A stretch of DNA of 39,241 bases from an uncultured Pseudomonas sp. Its GTDB lineage: Bacteria; Pseudomonadota; Gammaproteobacteria; Pseudomonadales; Pseudomonadaceae. The position numbers and the translations under genes are program-made. The notes under the pieces were generated by a model that saw only the letters and a list, made by a program, of their open reading frames with translations, had not been told where the DNA came from and did no database searches. This document shows positions 29,905 through 37,270 of the stretch, piece after piece. The stretch covers positions 1 to 39,241 of the forward strand of contig NZ_CAMPHN010000026.1 of the NCBI RefSeq assembly GCF_946885885.1, read 5' to 3'. Position 1 is the stretch's first letter. Every line of letters starts with the position of its first letter.

Positions 29905-30074
29905 GTAGGGCGGGTTAGGCGCGTGGTAATTGGCCAATGGTCACCACCGACGCATGACGCGCCGTAACCCGCCATGGCGCTATCGGGCAAACATCGCGGT
30001 GTGGCGGGTTACGCGGCGCTTCGAGTGCGCGCGCGGCTTATGGGGCGGTGGCCCACGCCGCTAACCCGCCCTAC
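29905..30074. repeat. REP cluster, family D
   Basis: Begins GTAG + GGCGGGTTA and ends TAACCCGCC + CTAC. Two further copies of the arm, one in each orientation (TAACCCGCC near 29970, GGCGGGTTA near 30005), lie inside, so this is two adjoining REP units of about 85 bp each. Confidence 0.85.
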
Positions 30075-30092
30075 GGGTCGTGCGATCAGCGC

Positions 30093-30158
30093 ATAGCCCG
30101 GATGCAATCCGGGAGCGGTGATGTAGGCGCCAGATTTCCCGGATTTCATCCGGGCTAC
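30093..30158. repeat. REP pair, family B
   Basis: ATAG (for GTAG) + CCCGGAT-GCA-ATCCGGG and an inverted copy ending CTAC, 66 bp. Confidence 0.9.
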
Positions 30159-30160
30159 AG

Positions 30161-30195
30161 AAAAATGCTGCTCACTTGGTATAAGTGAACAGCAT
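30161..30195 (-). terminator. Terminator of the TetR gene
   Basis: Read on the minus strand: ATGCTGTTCACTT, a 5-base loop, AAGTGAGCAGCAT (one mismatch), then four or five T. 43 bp after the TetR stop. Confidence 0.85.
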
Positions 30196-30237
30196 TGGGC
30201 TCCGACACAGGGCCTTCGGCCCTGGGTGGCAGCTGGT

Positions 30238-30882
30238 TCAGGCGCGGGTCACCTGTTCGGACGCGCTGGGCTGGTTTTCGTCGACTTCGCAGCCCTTGAT
30301 CACTAAGCGAATGATGGTTTGCGCGGCGGCTTCGTAGTCCTCTTCGCTGAGGCTGGCTTTGCCGGTGACGGTGGAGATCTGCCAATCGAAATCGGCGTAG
30401 GTCTGGGTCGCGGCCCAGATGCTGAATAGCAGATGGTGCGGGTCGACCTTGGCCATCGAGCCCTGGTCGATCCAGCGCTGGATGCAGGAAATATTGTGTT
30501 TGGCCTGGGCGTTCAGCTGCTCGGCCTGCTCGCTGGAAAGGTGGGGCGCGCCGTGCATGATTTCGCTGGCGAATACTTTGGAAGCGAACGGCAAGTCGCG
30601 GGAGATGCGGATTTTCGAGCGGATATAGGCCTTCAATACCTCGGCCGGTTTGCCGGGTTGGTTGAACGGCGCGGATGCCTCCAGCAGCGGCTCGATAATG
30701 CTTTCCAGCACCTCGCGGTAGAGGTTCTCTTTCGACTTGAAGTAGTAGTAGACGTTGGGCTTGGGGACGCCCGCCTTGGCGGCGATGTCGCTGGTTTTAC
30801 TGGCGGCGAAACCCTTGTCGGCGAACTCTTCGCTGGCTGCGCGCAAGATCAGCTCTTTGTTGCGTTCGCGGATACTGGTCAT
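30238..30882 (-). CDS. TetR-family regulator, RutR-like
   Basis: 214 residues. N-terminal TetR helix-turn-helix (about 29-48, KTSDIAAKAGVPKPNVYYYF). The C-terminal part closely follows E. coli RutR (IRSKIRISRDLPFASKVF, MAKVDPHHLLFSIWAATQ, YADFDWQISTVTG), i.e. the TetR_C_3 ligand domain; RutR senses uracil and controls pyrimidine and purine use. The ATG at 30882 begins the domain cleanly; an upstream in-frame extension is rejected. It lies next to the gcl locus and divergent from moaA, with a RutR-like box in the shared gap. Likely represses itself and gcl; the ligand is unknown. Confidence 0.9.
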   Translation of the reverse strand: MTSIRERNKELILRAASEEFADKGFAASKTSDIAAKAGVPKPNVYYYFKSKENLYREVLESIIEPLLEASAPFNQPGKPAEVLKAYIRSKIRISRDLPFASKVFASEIMHGAPHLSSEQAEQLNAQAKHNISCIQRWIDQGSMAKVDPHHLLFSIWAATQTYADFDWQISTVTGKASLSEEDYEAAAQTIIRLVIKGCEVDENQPSASEQVTRA

Positions 30883-30989
30883 AAGCCTCTGTGCTTTTGT
30901 AGATCGCCCAGCGCTGGGCGACGGTGGGGCATGGTAGCACCGGCCTCGCGCGGCGCTCAAGCCGTTGGCCTGGGGCTTGGATGGCTTAT

Positions 30990-31005
30990 CTGACCCTTCG
31001 GTCAA
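30990..31005. promoter_or_regulatory. RutR-like box between the TetR gene and moaA
   Basis: CTGACCCTTCGGTCAA matches TTGACCA-NN-TGGTCAA at 11 of 14 positions. It lies 108 bp upstream of the TetR start and 131 bp upstream of moaA, 4 bp from a TTGTATACAA palindrome. Confidence 0.5.
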
Positions 31006-31009
31006 GTAG

Positions 31010-31019
31010 TTGTATACAA
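31010..31019. promoter_or_regulatory. Second perfect TTGTATACAA palindrome
   Basis: Identical to the site at 29073-29082 and directly beside the RutR-like box, between the divergent TetR and moaA genes. Confidence 0.6.
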
Positions 31020-31135
31020 GATTTTGTTTTTCTGTTTCTATCTTGTTCGGGCTCTGTAGGCACTTTTAAGTGCGGTACCGATAGCCATGCTCTTATAACA
31101 AAAAGTCTCGGCTCTCAGGGCCCAGGAGACATACC

Positions 31136-32131
31136 GTGCACAACAGCCAATTGGTCGACCCCTTCGGTCGGCGCATCACTTACCTGCGGCTCTCGGTCAC
31201 CGACCGCTGCGATTTCCGCTGCACCTACTGCATGAGCGAGGACATGGTCTTCGCCCCCCGTGAGCAGATCCTCAGCCTGGAAGAACTCTATGCCGTGGCC
31301 GATGCCTTTATCGGCTTAGGCGTCAAGCGCATCCGTATCACCGGCGGCGAACCGCTGGTGCGCAAGAATCTGCTCAGCTTGCTGGCCCGCCTGGGTGCAC
31401 GTAGCGAACTCGAGGACCTGGCCATCACCAGCAACGGCTCGCAGTTGGCCGAGCTGGCGCCGCAGCTGCGTGCCGCCGGGGTCAAGCGTCTGAATATCAG
31501 CCTGGATTCGCTGCAGCGCGAGCGCTTCGCCGCTTTTACCCGGCGCGACAAGCTCGATCAGGTACTTGCCGGCATTGAAACCGCGCGCGCCGTAGGCTTT
31601 GCCAAGATCAAACTCAATACTGTGGTGCAGAAAGGCCGTAACGACGATGAAGTGCTCGACCTGGTCGAATTCGCCGTGGCGCGCGGCCTGGATATCAGCT
31701 TTATCGAAGAAATGCCCCTGGGCGATATTTCCAGTCATAGGCGCGAGCAGACTTATTGCTCCAGCGACGAAGTGCGCCAGCGCATCGAGCAGCGCTACGC
31801 CCTGGTGCGCAGCAGCAAGCGCACCGGCGGACCGTCGCGCTACTGGCAGGTGGCTGGCAGCGACACCCAGGTCGGTTTCATCTCGCCGCACAGCCACAAC
31901 TTCTGTGGCGACTGCAATCGCGTGCGGGTCACCGCCGAAGGCAAGTTGGTGCTTTGCCTGGGGCATGACAATGCCCTCGACCTGAAGAGTCTGATGCGCG
32001 CCCACCCCGGCGATAGCCAACGCCTGCGCGATGCCTTGCTCGATGCTTTGCAACTCAAGCCCGAACGCCATCGCTTCGACACCGACGAGCAGGTGCAGGT
32101 TGTGAGGTTTATGAGCATGACCGGCGGCTAG
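31136..32131 (+). CDS. moaA: GTP 3',8-cyclase MoaA (molybdenum cofactor)
   Basis: 331-residue radical SAM enzyme starting molybdopterin synthesis from GTP. The N-terminal cluster motif is C25-X3-C29-X2-C32 (CDFRCTYC). The second cluster has C257, C260 and C274 (FCGDCNRVRV ... LCLGHD). The protein ends in GG (MSMTGG), as active MoaA proteins do. Start is a GTG at 31136 with AGGAG upstream. Its place next to the gcl cluster matches moaA2 of P. aeruginosa; a possible link is molybdenum-dependent xanthine dehydrogenase in purine breakdown, which ends in glyoxylate. That link is inference. Confidence 0.95.
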   Translation: MHNSQLVDPFGRRITYLRLSVTDRCDFRCTYCMSEDMVFAPREQILSLEELYAVADAFIGLGVKRIRITGGEPLVRKNLLSLLARLGARSELEDLAITSNGSQLAELAPQLRAAGVKRLNISLDSLQRERFAAFTRRDKLDQVLAGIETARAVGFAKIKLNTVVQKGRNDDEVLDLVEFAVARGLDISFIEEMPLGDISSHRREQTYCSSDEVRQRIEQRYALVRSSKRTGGPSRYWQVAGSDTQVGFISPHSHNFCGDCNRVRVTAEGKLVLCLGHDNALDLKSLMRAHPGDSQRLRDALLDALQLKPERHRFDTDEQVQVVRFMSMTGG

Positions 32132-32207
32132 CAGCGCTTGCATCGCGACAGTTCTCGCACTTTTTCATTCCGCTATCCCGCCCCACAACTCACCCCGGAG
32201 GTTTGCT

Positions 32208-33053
32208 GTGAAGTACTCACACGCATGCAGTTTCTTCGTCTTTGTCTGTTCCGCCGGTGCCTGCGTCAGCGCCTGTGCCGACGTCCGCGCCGAAAGCTTC
32301 GTGATCGGTGTGGAGGATTCGGCGTTCGCCCCGCATTACAGCATCGACAAGCAAGGCCGGTATCAAGGCTTCGCGCGCGAGTTGTTCGATCTGTTCGCGG
32401 CCAAGAGCGGCGTGCAGTTGAGTTTCAAGGCTTTGCCGGTGGCGCAGTTGTTGCCGGCGCTGCTGGCCGGCGAGGTGGATCTTAAATACCCGGACAGCGC
32501 CAATTGGGCTCAGGGGCAGAAAGCCGGCAAGGCGCTGAGCTACAGCCAGGGCGTGGTCGATTACGTCGACGGTGTATTGGTCGCGCCGCAGCGTCAGGGT
32601 CAGCCGGTCGAACGGCTCAAGCGTTTGGCGATAGTCGATGGCTGGACACCCTGGGGTTATCAGGAGCGCATCGATGCGCAACAGATCGAGCTGACCTACA
32701 GCGACGACCTGCGGCAGATGATCCGCCAGGCCCTGAAAAAGGATGCCGACGGCGCCTACTTCAACGTGGTGGTGGCCACCCACTATCTCGACAATATCCG
32801 CGCCCGTCCTGGCGCGTTGGTGTTCGACGCCAAGCTGCCGCACAGCCGCGGCAGTTTTCACCTTTCCACCTTGCAGTACCCGCAGTTGCTGCAGCGTTTT
32901 GACCGTTTTCTGGCCGAGCACCAGGCCGAAGTGCAGGCGTTGAAGGCGCGCCATGGGGTCGAAGCCAATCTGGATTCGGAATACATGGGGCTGGAGCAAT
33001 GGAAGGTGGATTTCCTCAAACGCCAGCAGAGCAAGGGCGCGAGCGGCGGCTAG
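32208..33053 (+). CDS. Periplasmic solute-binding protein (orphan)
   Basis: 281 residues with a signal peptide rich in Cys (HACSFFVFVCSAGACVSACA). The mature part FVIGVEDSAFAPHYSIDKQGR, YQGFARELFDLFA and LLAGEVDLKYPDS has the polar amino acid-binding (SBP_bac_3) form, but diverges from LAO/HisJ types. No transporter genes adjoin it. GTG start with a GGAGG site. It follows moaA by 76 bp on the same strand. Ligand unknown; Trp/Tyr-rich segments (DGWTPWGYQER) suggest an aromatic or amino-containing ligand only weakly. Confidence 0.8.
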   Translation: MKYSHACSFFVFVCSAGACVSACADVRAESFVIGVEDSAFAPHYSIDKQGRYQGFARELFDLFAAKSGVQLSFKALPVAQLLPALLAGEVDLKYPDSANWAQGQKAGKALSYSQGVVDYVDGVLVAPQRQGQPVERLKRLAIVDGWTPWGYQERIDAQQIELTYSDDLRQMIRQALKKDADGAYFNVVVATHYLDNIRARPGALVFDAKLPHSRGSFHLSTLQYPQLLQRFDRFLAEHQAEVQALKARHGVEANLDSEYMGLEQWKVDFLKRQQSKGASGG

Positions 33054-33205
33054 CAGCCGGTTCCTCCATCGCTCGTGGGCATGATCGGTGGCAGTTGCCG
33101 CCGGGCACTTTCCTTGAACCTTCGCAGATGCGGGTCAGTCCACTTTTTCGGGTGGCCGGGCTTTTGTCCGGCCGAATTGTGAAGGATTGAGACGAGGGGA
33201 ACGAA

Positions 33206-33655
33206 ATGGACAATAAAGAGGTAATTTCAGTACTCAACGATCTGATTGAAACCAGCAAGGACGGCGAGAAAGGTTTTCAAGAGTGTGCCGAAAACATCCA
33301 GAGCATTCAGCTTAAAACCCTGTTCAACCAGCGGGCGCAGGAGTGCGCGGCGGCCGCCGCCGATTTGCAGCAACTGGTCCGCGGCCTGGGTGGCGATCCG
33401 GAAAGCAAACCCAGTTTGGCTGGGGCGCTGCACCGCCGCTGGGTCGACCTGAAAGGCATGGTCACCGGCAAGGACGACGAAGCCATTCTCAACGAATGCG
33501 AGCGTGGCGAGGATGTCGCCTTGAAAAGCTACAAGGAAGCCTTGCAAAAGGATTTGCCGGAGTCGATTCGCATGGTCGTCGAGAAGCAATACCAGGGCGT
33601 GCAGCGCAACCACGATCAGGTTAAGTCCTTGCGCAACCTGGCCCGCGCCAGCTGA
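33206..33655 (+). CDS. DUF2383 (PA2169-type) four-helix protein
   Basis: 149 residues predicted all-helical with no signal or membrane segment. The form MDNKEVISVLNDLIETSKDGEKGFQ, QLKTLFNQRAQECAAAAADL, ERGEDVALKSYKEAL and VEKQYQGVQRNHDQVKSLR is that of DUF2383 ferritin-like proteins such as PA2169, often seen under stress or stationary phase. Acidic and His residues could bind metal, but this is untested. A small GGCCGG/CCGGCC stem (33154-33173) lies in its leader; the ribosome site GAGGGGA precedes the ATG. Confidence 0.88.
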   Translation: MDNKEVISVLNDLIETSKDGEKGFQECAENIQSIQLKTLFNQRAQECAAAAADLQQLVRGLGGDPESKPSLAGALHRRWVDLKGMVTGKDDEAILNECERGEDVALKSYKEALQKDLPESIRMVVEKQYQGVQRNHDQVKSLRNLARAS

Positions 33656-33943
33656 TTACAGCGCGCGTAGCGTCGCCGTTATCGCCTGTGCCGGTTTCAT
33701 GAATGGGCATGGATGGGGAGGGGGGCGATTGCGCCTCTCTCACCCATGCTCCTTGCTCCCGAATGGACCCCGGGCTTACGCGGCCTGAGAGCCGCCAGCC
33801 GCGCTACGCCCCCGCCCGTCAAGGGCTGGCACTGCTACCAATGCCAGTCCGACCTCCTCCCAAAGTACCATTCTGTCGAGCGCGTTCGCGGTGCATAACT
33901 AGCACTACCGGAATTCGCCGGCTGATAAGAAGAGGACCGCGCC

Positions 33944-34015
33944 ATGTGGACTAAACCCGCCTTCACCGATCTGCGCATTGGTTTCGAAGTCACGATGTAC
34001 TTCGCCAATCGTTGA
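33944..34015 (+). CDS. pqqA: PQQ precursor peptide PqqA
   Basis: 23-residue peptide, MWTKPAFTDL then RIGFEVTMYFANR. It contains the EVTMY motif, whose Glu15 and Tyr19 are joined by PqqE and become the PQQ backbone. AGAGGA lies 8 bp before the ATG. 49 bp upstream of pqqB. The 288-bp region before it (33656-33943) has no convincing gene and must hold the operon promoter; no consensus site could be fixed there. Confidence 0.97.
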   Translation: MWTKPAFTDLRIGFEVTMYFANR

Positions 34016-34064
34016 TCCGCCTTGCCCCGACTCTCCGTCGGGGCAACCTCACTGAGAATCCAGC

Positions 34065-34979
34065 ATGCATATCCATATTCTCGGCTCCGCCGCTGGCGGC
34101 GGCTTTCCGCAATGGAACTGCAACTGCCGCAACTGCCGCGGTATACGCGACGGCAGCGTACGTGCGCAGCCGCGCACGCAGTCCTCGATCGCCCTCAGCG
34201 ATAACGGCAAGGACTGGATACTGTGCAATGCATCGCCGGATATCCGCGCGCAGATCGAGTCGTTCCCGGCGCTGCAGCCGGCGCGTAAAACGCGCGATAC
34301 GGCGATTGGCGCGATCGTGCTGATGGACAGCCAGATCGATCACACCACCGGCCTGCTGACCCTGCGCGAAGGCTGCCCGCATCAGGTGTGGTGCACCGAG
34401 ATGGTCCACCAGGACCTGACCAGCGGCTTCCCGTTGTTCAACATGCTCGAACATTGGAACGGTGGCCTGCGGCATAACCTGATCGCGTTGGATGGCGCCC
34501 CCTTCAGCATCCCCGTCTGCCCGGATCTGCAGATTACCGCGGTGGCCCTGCGCAGCAGTGCGCCGCCGTATTCGCCGCATCGCGGCAATCCGCACCCGGG
34601 CGACAACATCGGTCTGTTCGTCGAAGACCGGCGCACCGGCGGCAAGCTGTTCTACGCTCCCGGCCTGGGACAGGTGGACGAGCCGCTGCTGGCCTGGATG
34701 CGCCGCGCCGATTGCCTGCTGGTCGACGGCACCCTGTGGCGCGACGACGAAATGCGCCTGTGCGAGGTCGGCGACAAGCTCGGCAGCGAGATGGGCCACC
34801 TGCCGCAAAGCGGCCCCGGCGGCATGATCGAGCTGCTCGATGCGATGCCGGCACAGCGCAAGATTCTGATTCATATCAACAACACCAACCCGATCCTCGA
34901 TATCGATTCGCCGGAGCGCGCCGAACTCGGCGCTCATGGCATCGATGTCGCTTGGGACGGCATGAGTATCAATCTGTAG
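34065..34979 (+). CDS. pqqB: PqqB, metallo-beta-lactamase-fold PQQ biosynthesis protein
   Basis: 304 residues. PqqB is an iron-dependent hydroxylase of the crosslinked Glu-Tyr intermediate with a metallo-beta-lactamase fold. Visible: [20 protein letters not shown] at the N-terminus with the structural cysteine set C19, C21, C24, the [15 protein letters not shown] metal region, and KLFYAPGLG. The stop TAG lies in the GTAG of a family E REP, so the C-terminus (GMSINL) ends at the repeat. Confidence 0.97.
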   Translation: MHIHILGSAAGGGFPQWNCNCRNCRGIRDGSVRAQPRTQSSIALSDNGKDWILCNASPDIRAQIESFPALQPARKTRDTAIGAIVLMDSQIDHTTGLLTLREGCPHQVWCTEMVHQDLTSGFPLFNMLEHWNGGLRHNLIALDGAPFSIPVCPDLQITAVALRSSAPPYSPHRGNPHPGDNIGLFVEDRRTGGKLFYAPGLGQVDEPLLAWMRRADCLLVDGTLWRDDEMRLCEVGDKLGSEMGHLPQSGPGGMIELLDAMPAQRKILIHINNTNPILDIDSPERAELGAHGIDVAWDGMSINL

Positions 34980-35010
34980 GGTGCGCGTGGCCGCCTAGGC
35001 CGTGCGCACC
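34976..35010 (+). repeat. Family E REP at the pqqB stop
   Basis: GTAG + GGTGCGC, a CCTAGG-containing centre (GTGGCCGCCTAGGCC), then GTGCGCACC. The first GTAG contains the pqqB stop codon. It fills most of the 42-bp gap to pqqC. The CCTAGG centre recurs at 38137-38217. Confidence 0.8.
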
Positions 35011-35021
35011 GGAGAGCTTCG

Positions 35022-35774
35022 ATGAGCCAATCCGCCATGAGCCCCGCCGAGTTCGAGCAGGCGCTACGCGCCAAGGGCGCCTACTACCACACCCATCATC
35101 CGTTTCATCAGGCGATGTACGCCGGCCGGGCGACCCGTGAGCAGATCCAGGGCTGGGTCGCCAACCGCTTCTACTATCAGGTGTGCATCCCGCTCAAGGA
35201 TGCGGCGATCATGGCCAACTGTCCCGATCGCGATACCCGCCGCGAGTGGATCCAGCGCATTCTCGATCATGACGGCGGCTTTGGCGAAGAGGGCGGCATC
35301 GAAGCCTGGCTGCGCCTGGCCGAGGCGGTGGGGCTGGAGCGCGAGCAGGTGCTGTCCCAGGAGCTGGTGCTGCCAGGCGTGCGCTTCGCCGTCGATGCCT
35401 ACGTCAACTTCGCCCGCCGCGCCAACTGGCAGGAGGCGGCCAGCAGTTCGCTGACCGAGCTGTTCGCTCCGCAGATTCACCAGTCGCGCCTGGACGCCTG
35501 GCCGCAGCACTACCCCTGGATCGACGCCGGCGGTTACGACTATTTCCGCAAGCGCCTCAAGGAAGCGCGCCGCGATGTCGAGCACGGGCTACGGATCACC
35601 TTGGCGCACTACACCACCTTCGCCGCCCAGCAGCGCATGCTGGACATCCTGCAATTCAAACTGGATGTGCTCTGGAGCATGCTCGATGCCATGAGCATGG
35701 CCTACGAGCTGCAGCGCCCGCCTTATCACACGGTGACCCGCGAAGCGGTCTGGCATCGGGGTATCGCGTTATGA
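35022..35774 (+). CDS. pqqC: PqqC, cofactor-free PQQ synthase
   Basis: 250 residues, the all-helical oxidase that performs the final ring closure and eight-electron oxidation to PQQ with O2, without metal. The conserved N-terminus [15 protein letters not shown], the [19 protein letters not shown] segment and [17 protein letters not shown] are all present, as is the C-terminal [14 protein letters not shown]. Normal length. Followed by 88 bp that are largely a family E REP pair. Confidence 0.97.
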   Translation: MSQSAMSPAEFEQALRAKGAYYHTHHPFHQAMYAGRATREQIQGWVANRFYYQVCIPLKDAAIMANCPDRDTRREWIQRILDHDGGFGEEGGIEAWLRLAEAVGLEREQVLSQELVLPGVRFAVDAYVNFARRANWQEAASSSLTELFAPQIHQSRLDAWPQHYPWIDAGGYDYFRKRLKEARRDVEHGLRITLAHYTTFAAQQRMLDILQFKLDVLWSMLDAMSMAYELQRPPYHTVTREAVWHRGIAL

Positions 35775-35787
35775 GCCATAGTCAATC

Positions 35788-35845
35788 GGTGCGCGCGGCG
35801 CACCCTACGGCCGGCGCATCCCATGTAGGGTGCGCCGTGCGCACC
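35788..35845. repeat. Family E REP pair between pqqC and pqqD
   Basis: Inverted copies: the left one (35788-35808) ends CACCCTAC; the right one (35825-35845) is GTAG + GGTGCGC-CGT-GCGCACC. The right copy is identical, on the opposite strand, to 37579-37599. Confidence 0.92.
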
Positions 35846-35862
35846 GCTGCGGAGTCGATCGC

Positions 35863-36141
35863 ATGAGCCAACCATTTGTCAGCAAGATCCCCAAACTGCG
35901 CCGCGGCTTTCGTCTGCAATGGGAGCCGGCCCAGAGTTGTCATGTGCTGCTCTACCCGGAAGGCATGATCAAACTCAACGACAGCGCCGGGGAAATTCTC
36001 AAGCAGGTCGACGGCGAGCACAGCGTGGCGCAGATCATCGCGGCGTTGCGCGGACGCTTTCCGGACGTGCCGGGGTTGGATGAAGACATCCTGGCCTTTG
36101 TGGAGGTAGCCAATGCCCAGTTCTGGATCGAGCTGCACTGA
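35863..36141 (+). CDS. pqqD: PqqD, PqqA-binding chaperone
   Basis: 92 residues, the peptide chaperone (RRE fold) that binds PqqA and presents it to PqqE. Conserved parts: [56 protein letters not shown] use the ATG at 35863 with GGAG at 35851; an earlier ATG at 35830 would read through the REP. Overlaps pqqE by 29 nt. Confidence 0.95.
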   Translation: MSQPFVSKIPKLRRGFRLQWEPAQSCHVLLYPEGMIKLNDSAGEILKQVDGEHSVAQIIAALRGRFPDVPGLDEDILAFVEVANAQFWIELH

Positions 36142-37270
36142 CCGTCAGGTGCCCAAGGCCGGCCCACCCCTGTGGCTGCTGGCCGAGTTGACCTATCGCT
36201 GCCCGTTGCAGTGTCCGTATTGCTCCAACCCGCTGGATTTCAGCCAGCAGGGCCAGGAGCTGACGACCGCCGAATGGATCGAGGTGTTCCGCCAGGCCCG
36301 CGAGCTGGGGGCCGCGCAGCTGGGTTTTTCCGGCGGCGAGCCGCTGGTGCGTCAGGACCTGGCCGAGCTGATCAAGGCCGCCCGCGACCTCGGCTACTAC
36401 ACCAACCTGATCACCTCCGGCATCGGCCTGAGCGAGGCGCGCATCGCCAGCTTCAGCGAGGCCGGGCTGGACCATATCCAGATCAGCTTCCAGGCCGCCG
36501 ACGAGGAGGTCAACAATCTGCTCGCCGGCTCGAAAAAAGCCTTCGCCCAGAAGCTGGCCATGGCTCGCGCGGTCAAGGCGCACGGCTATCCGATGGTGCT
36601 GAATTTCGTCACCCACCGGCACAACATCGACAACATCGAGCGGATCATCGAACTGTGCCTGGAGCTGGAAGCCGATTTCGTCGAGCTGGCCACCTGCCAG
36701 TTCTATGGCTGGGCCGAACTCAACCGCGCCGGCCTGTTGCCGACCCGCGCCCAGTTGGCGCGGGCCGAGCGCATCACCAACGAGTGGCGGGCCAAGCTGG
36801 CCGCCGAGAACCACCCGTGCAAGCTGATCTTCGTCACCCCGGACTATTACGAGGAGCGCCCCAAGGCCTGCATGAACGGCTGGGGCAACCTGTTCCTCGA
36901 CATCACACCGGACGGCACCGCGCTGCCGTGCCACAGCGCGCGGCAGTTGCCGGTGCAGTTCCCCAACGTGCGCGAGCACAGCATCGAACATATCTGGCAC
37001 CGCTCCTTCGGTTTCAACCGCTTCCGTGGTGACGACTGGATGCCCGAGCCCTGCCGCTCGTGCGACGACAAGGCCAAGGATTTCGGCGGCTGCCGCTGCC
37101 AGGCGTTCATGCTCACCGGCGACGCCACTAACGCCGACCCGGTGTGCAGCAAGTCGGCGCATCACGGCATCATCCTCGCCGCGCGCCAGCAGGCCGAAGA
37201 TGCGCCGCTGGGGCTGGACGAGTTGCAGTTCCGCAACGAGAAGGCCTCGAAAATCATATGCAAGGCGTAG
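36113..37270 (+). CDS. pqqE: PqqE, radical SAM enzyme crosslinking PqqA
   Basis: 385 residues. Forms the Glu-Tyr carbon bond in PqqA. SAM-cluster cysteines C30, C34 and C37 (RCPLQCPYC) and a C-terminal SPASM domain with several cysteines ([42 protein letters not shown]). I take the ATG at 36113 because GGAGG lies 7 bp before it inside pqqD; a GTG at 36149 is the alternative and would remove the 29-nt overlap. The stop TAG is in a family E REP, and the last 13 nt overlap the peptidase gene. Confidence 0.95.
   Translation: MPSSGSSCTDRQVPKAGPPLWLLAELTYRCPLQCPYCSNPLDFSQQGQELTTAEWIEVFRQARELGAAQLGFSGGEPLVRQDLAELIKAARDLGYYTNLITSGIGLSEARIASFSEAGLDHIQISFQAADEEVNNLLAGSKKAFAQKLAMARAVKAHGYPMVLNFVTHRHNIDNIERIIELCLELEADFVELATCQFYGWAELNRAGLLPTRAQLARAERITNEWRAKLAAENHPCKLIFVTPDYYEERPKACMNGWGNLFLDITPDGTALPCHSARQLPVQFPNVREHSIEHIWHRSFGFNRFRGDDWMPEPCRSCDDKAKDFGGCRCQAFMLTGDATNADPVCSKSAHHGIILAARQQAEDAPLGLDELQFRNEKASKIICKA

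Larger units (their letters stand above)
29821..30237. other. Repeat-filled gap between GlcG-like and TetR genes
   Basis: 417 bp between convergent genes with no gene. It holds REPs of families A, D and B, then a minus-strand terminator for the TetR gene. A further GC hairpin CAGGGCC-TTC-GGCCCTG at 30208-30224 has no T-run. Confidence 0.7.

Noticed and set aside
33154..33173. GGCCGG/CCGGCC stem as a terminator before the DUF2383 gene
   Set aside because: No T-run after the stem and it lies within the leader of the next gene; only a small hairpin can be claimed.
33703..33954. 83-residue frame upstream of pqqA
   Set aside because: Pro/Arg-rich, no ribosome site, runs through the pqqA start in another frame; more likely promoter region.
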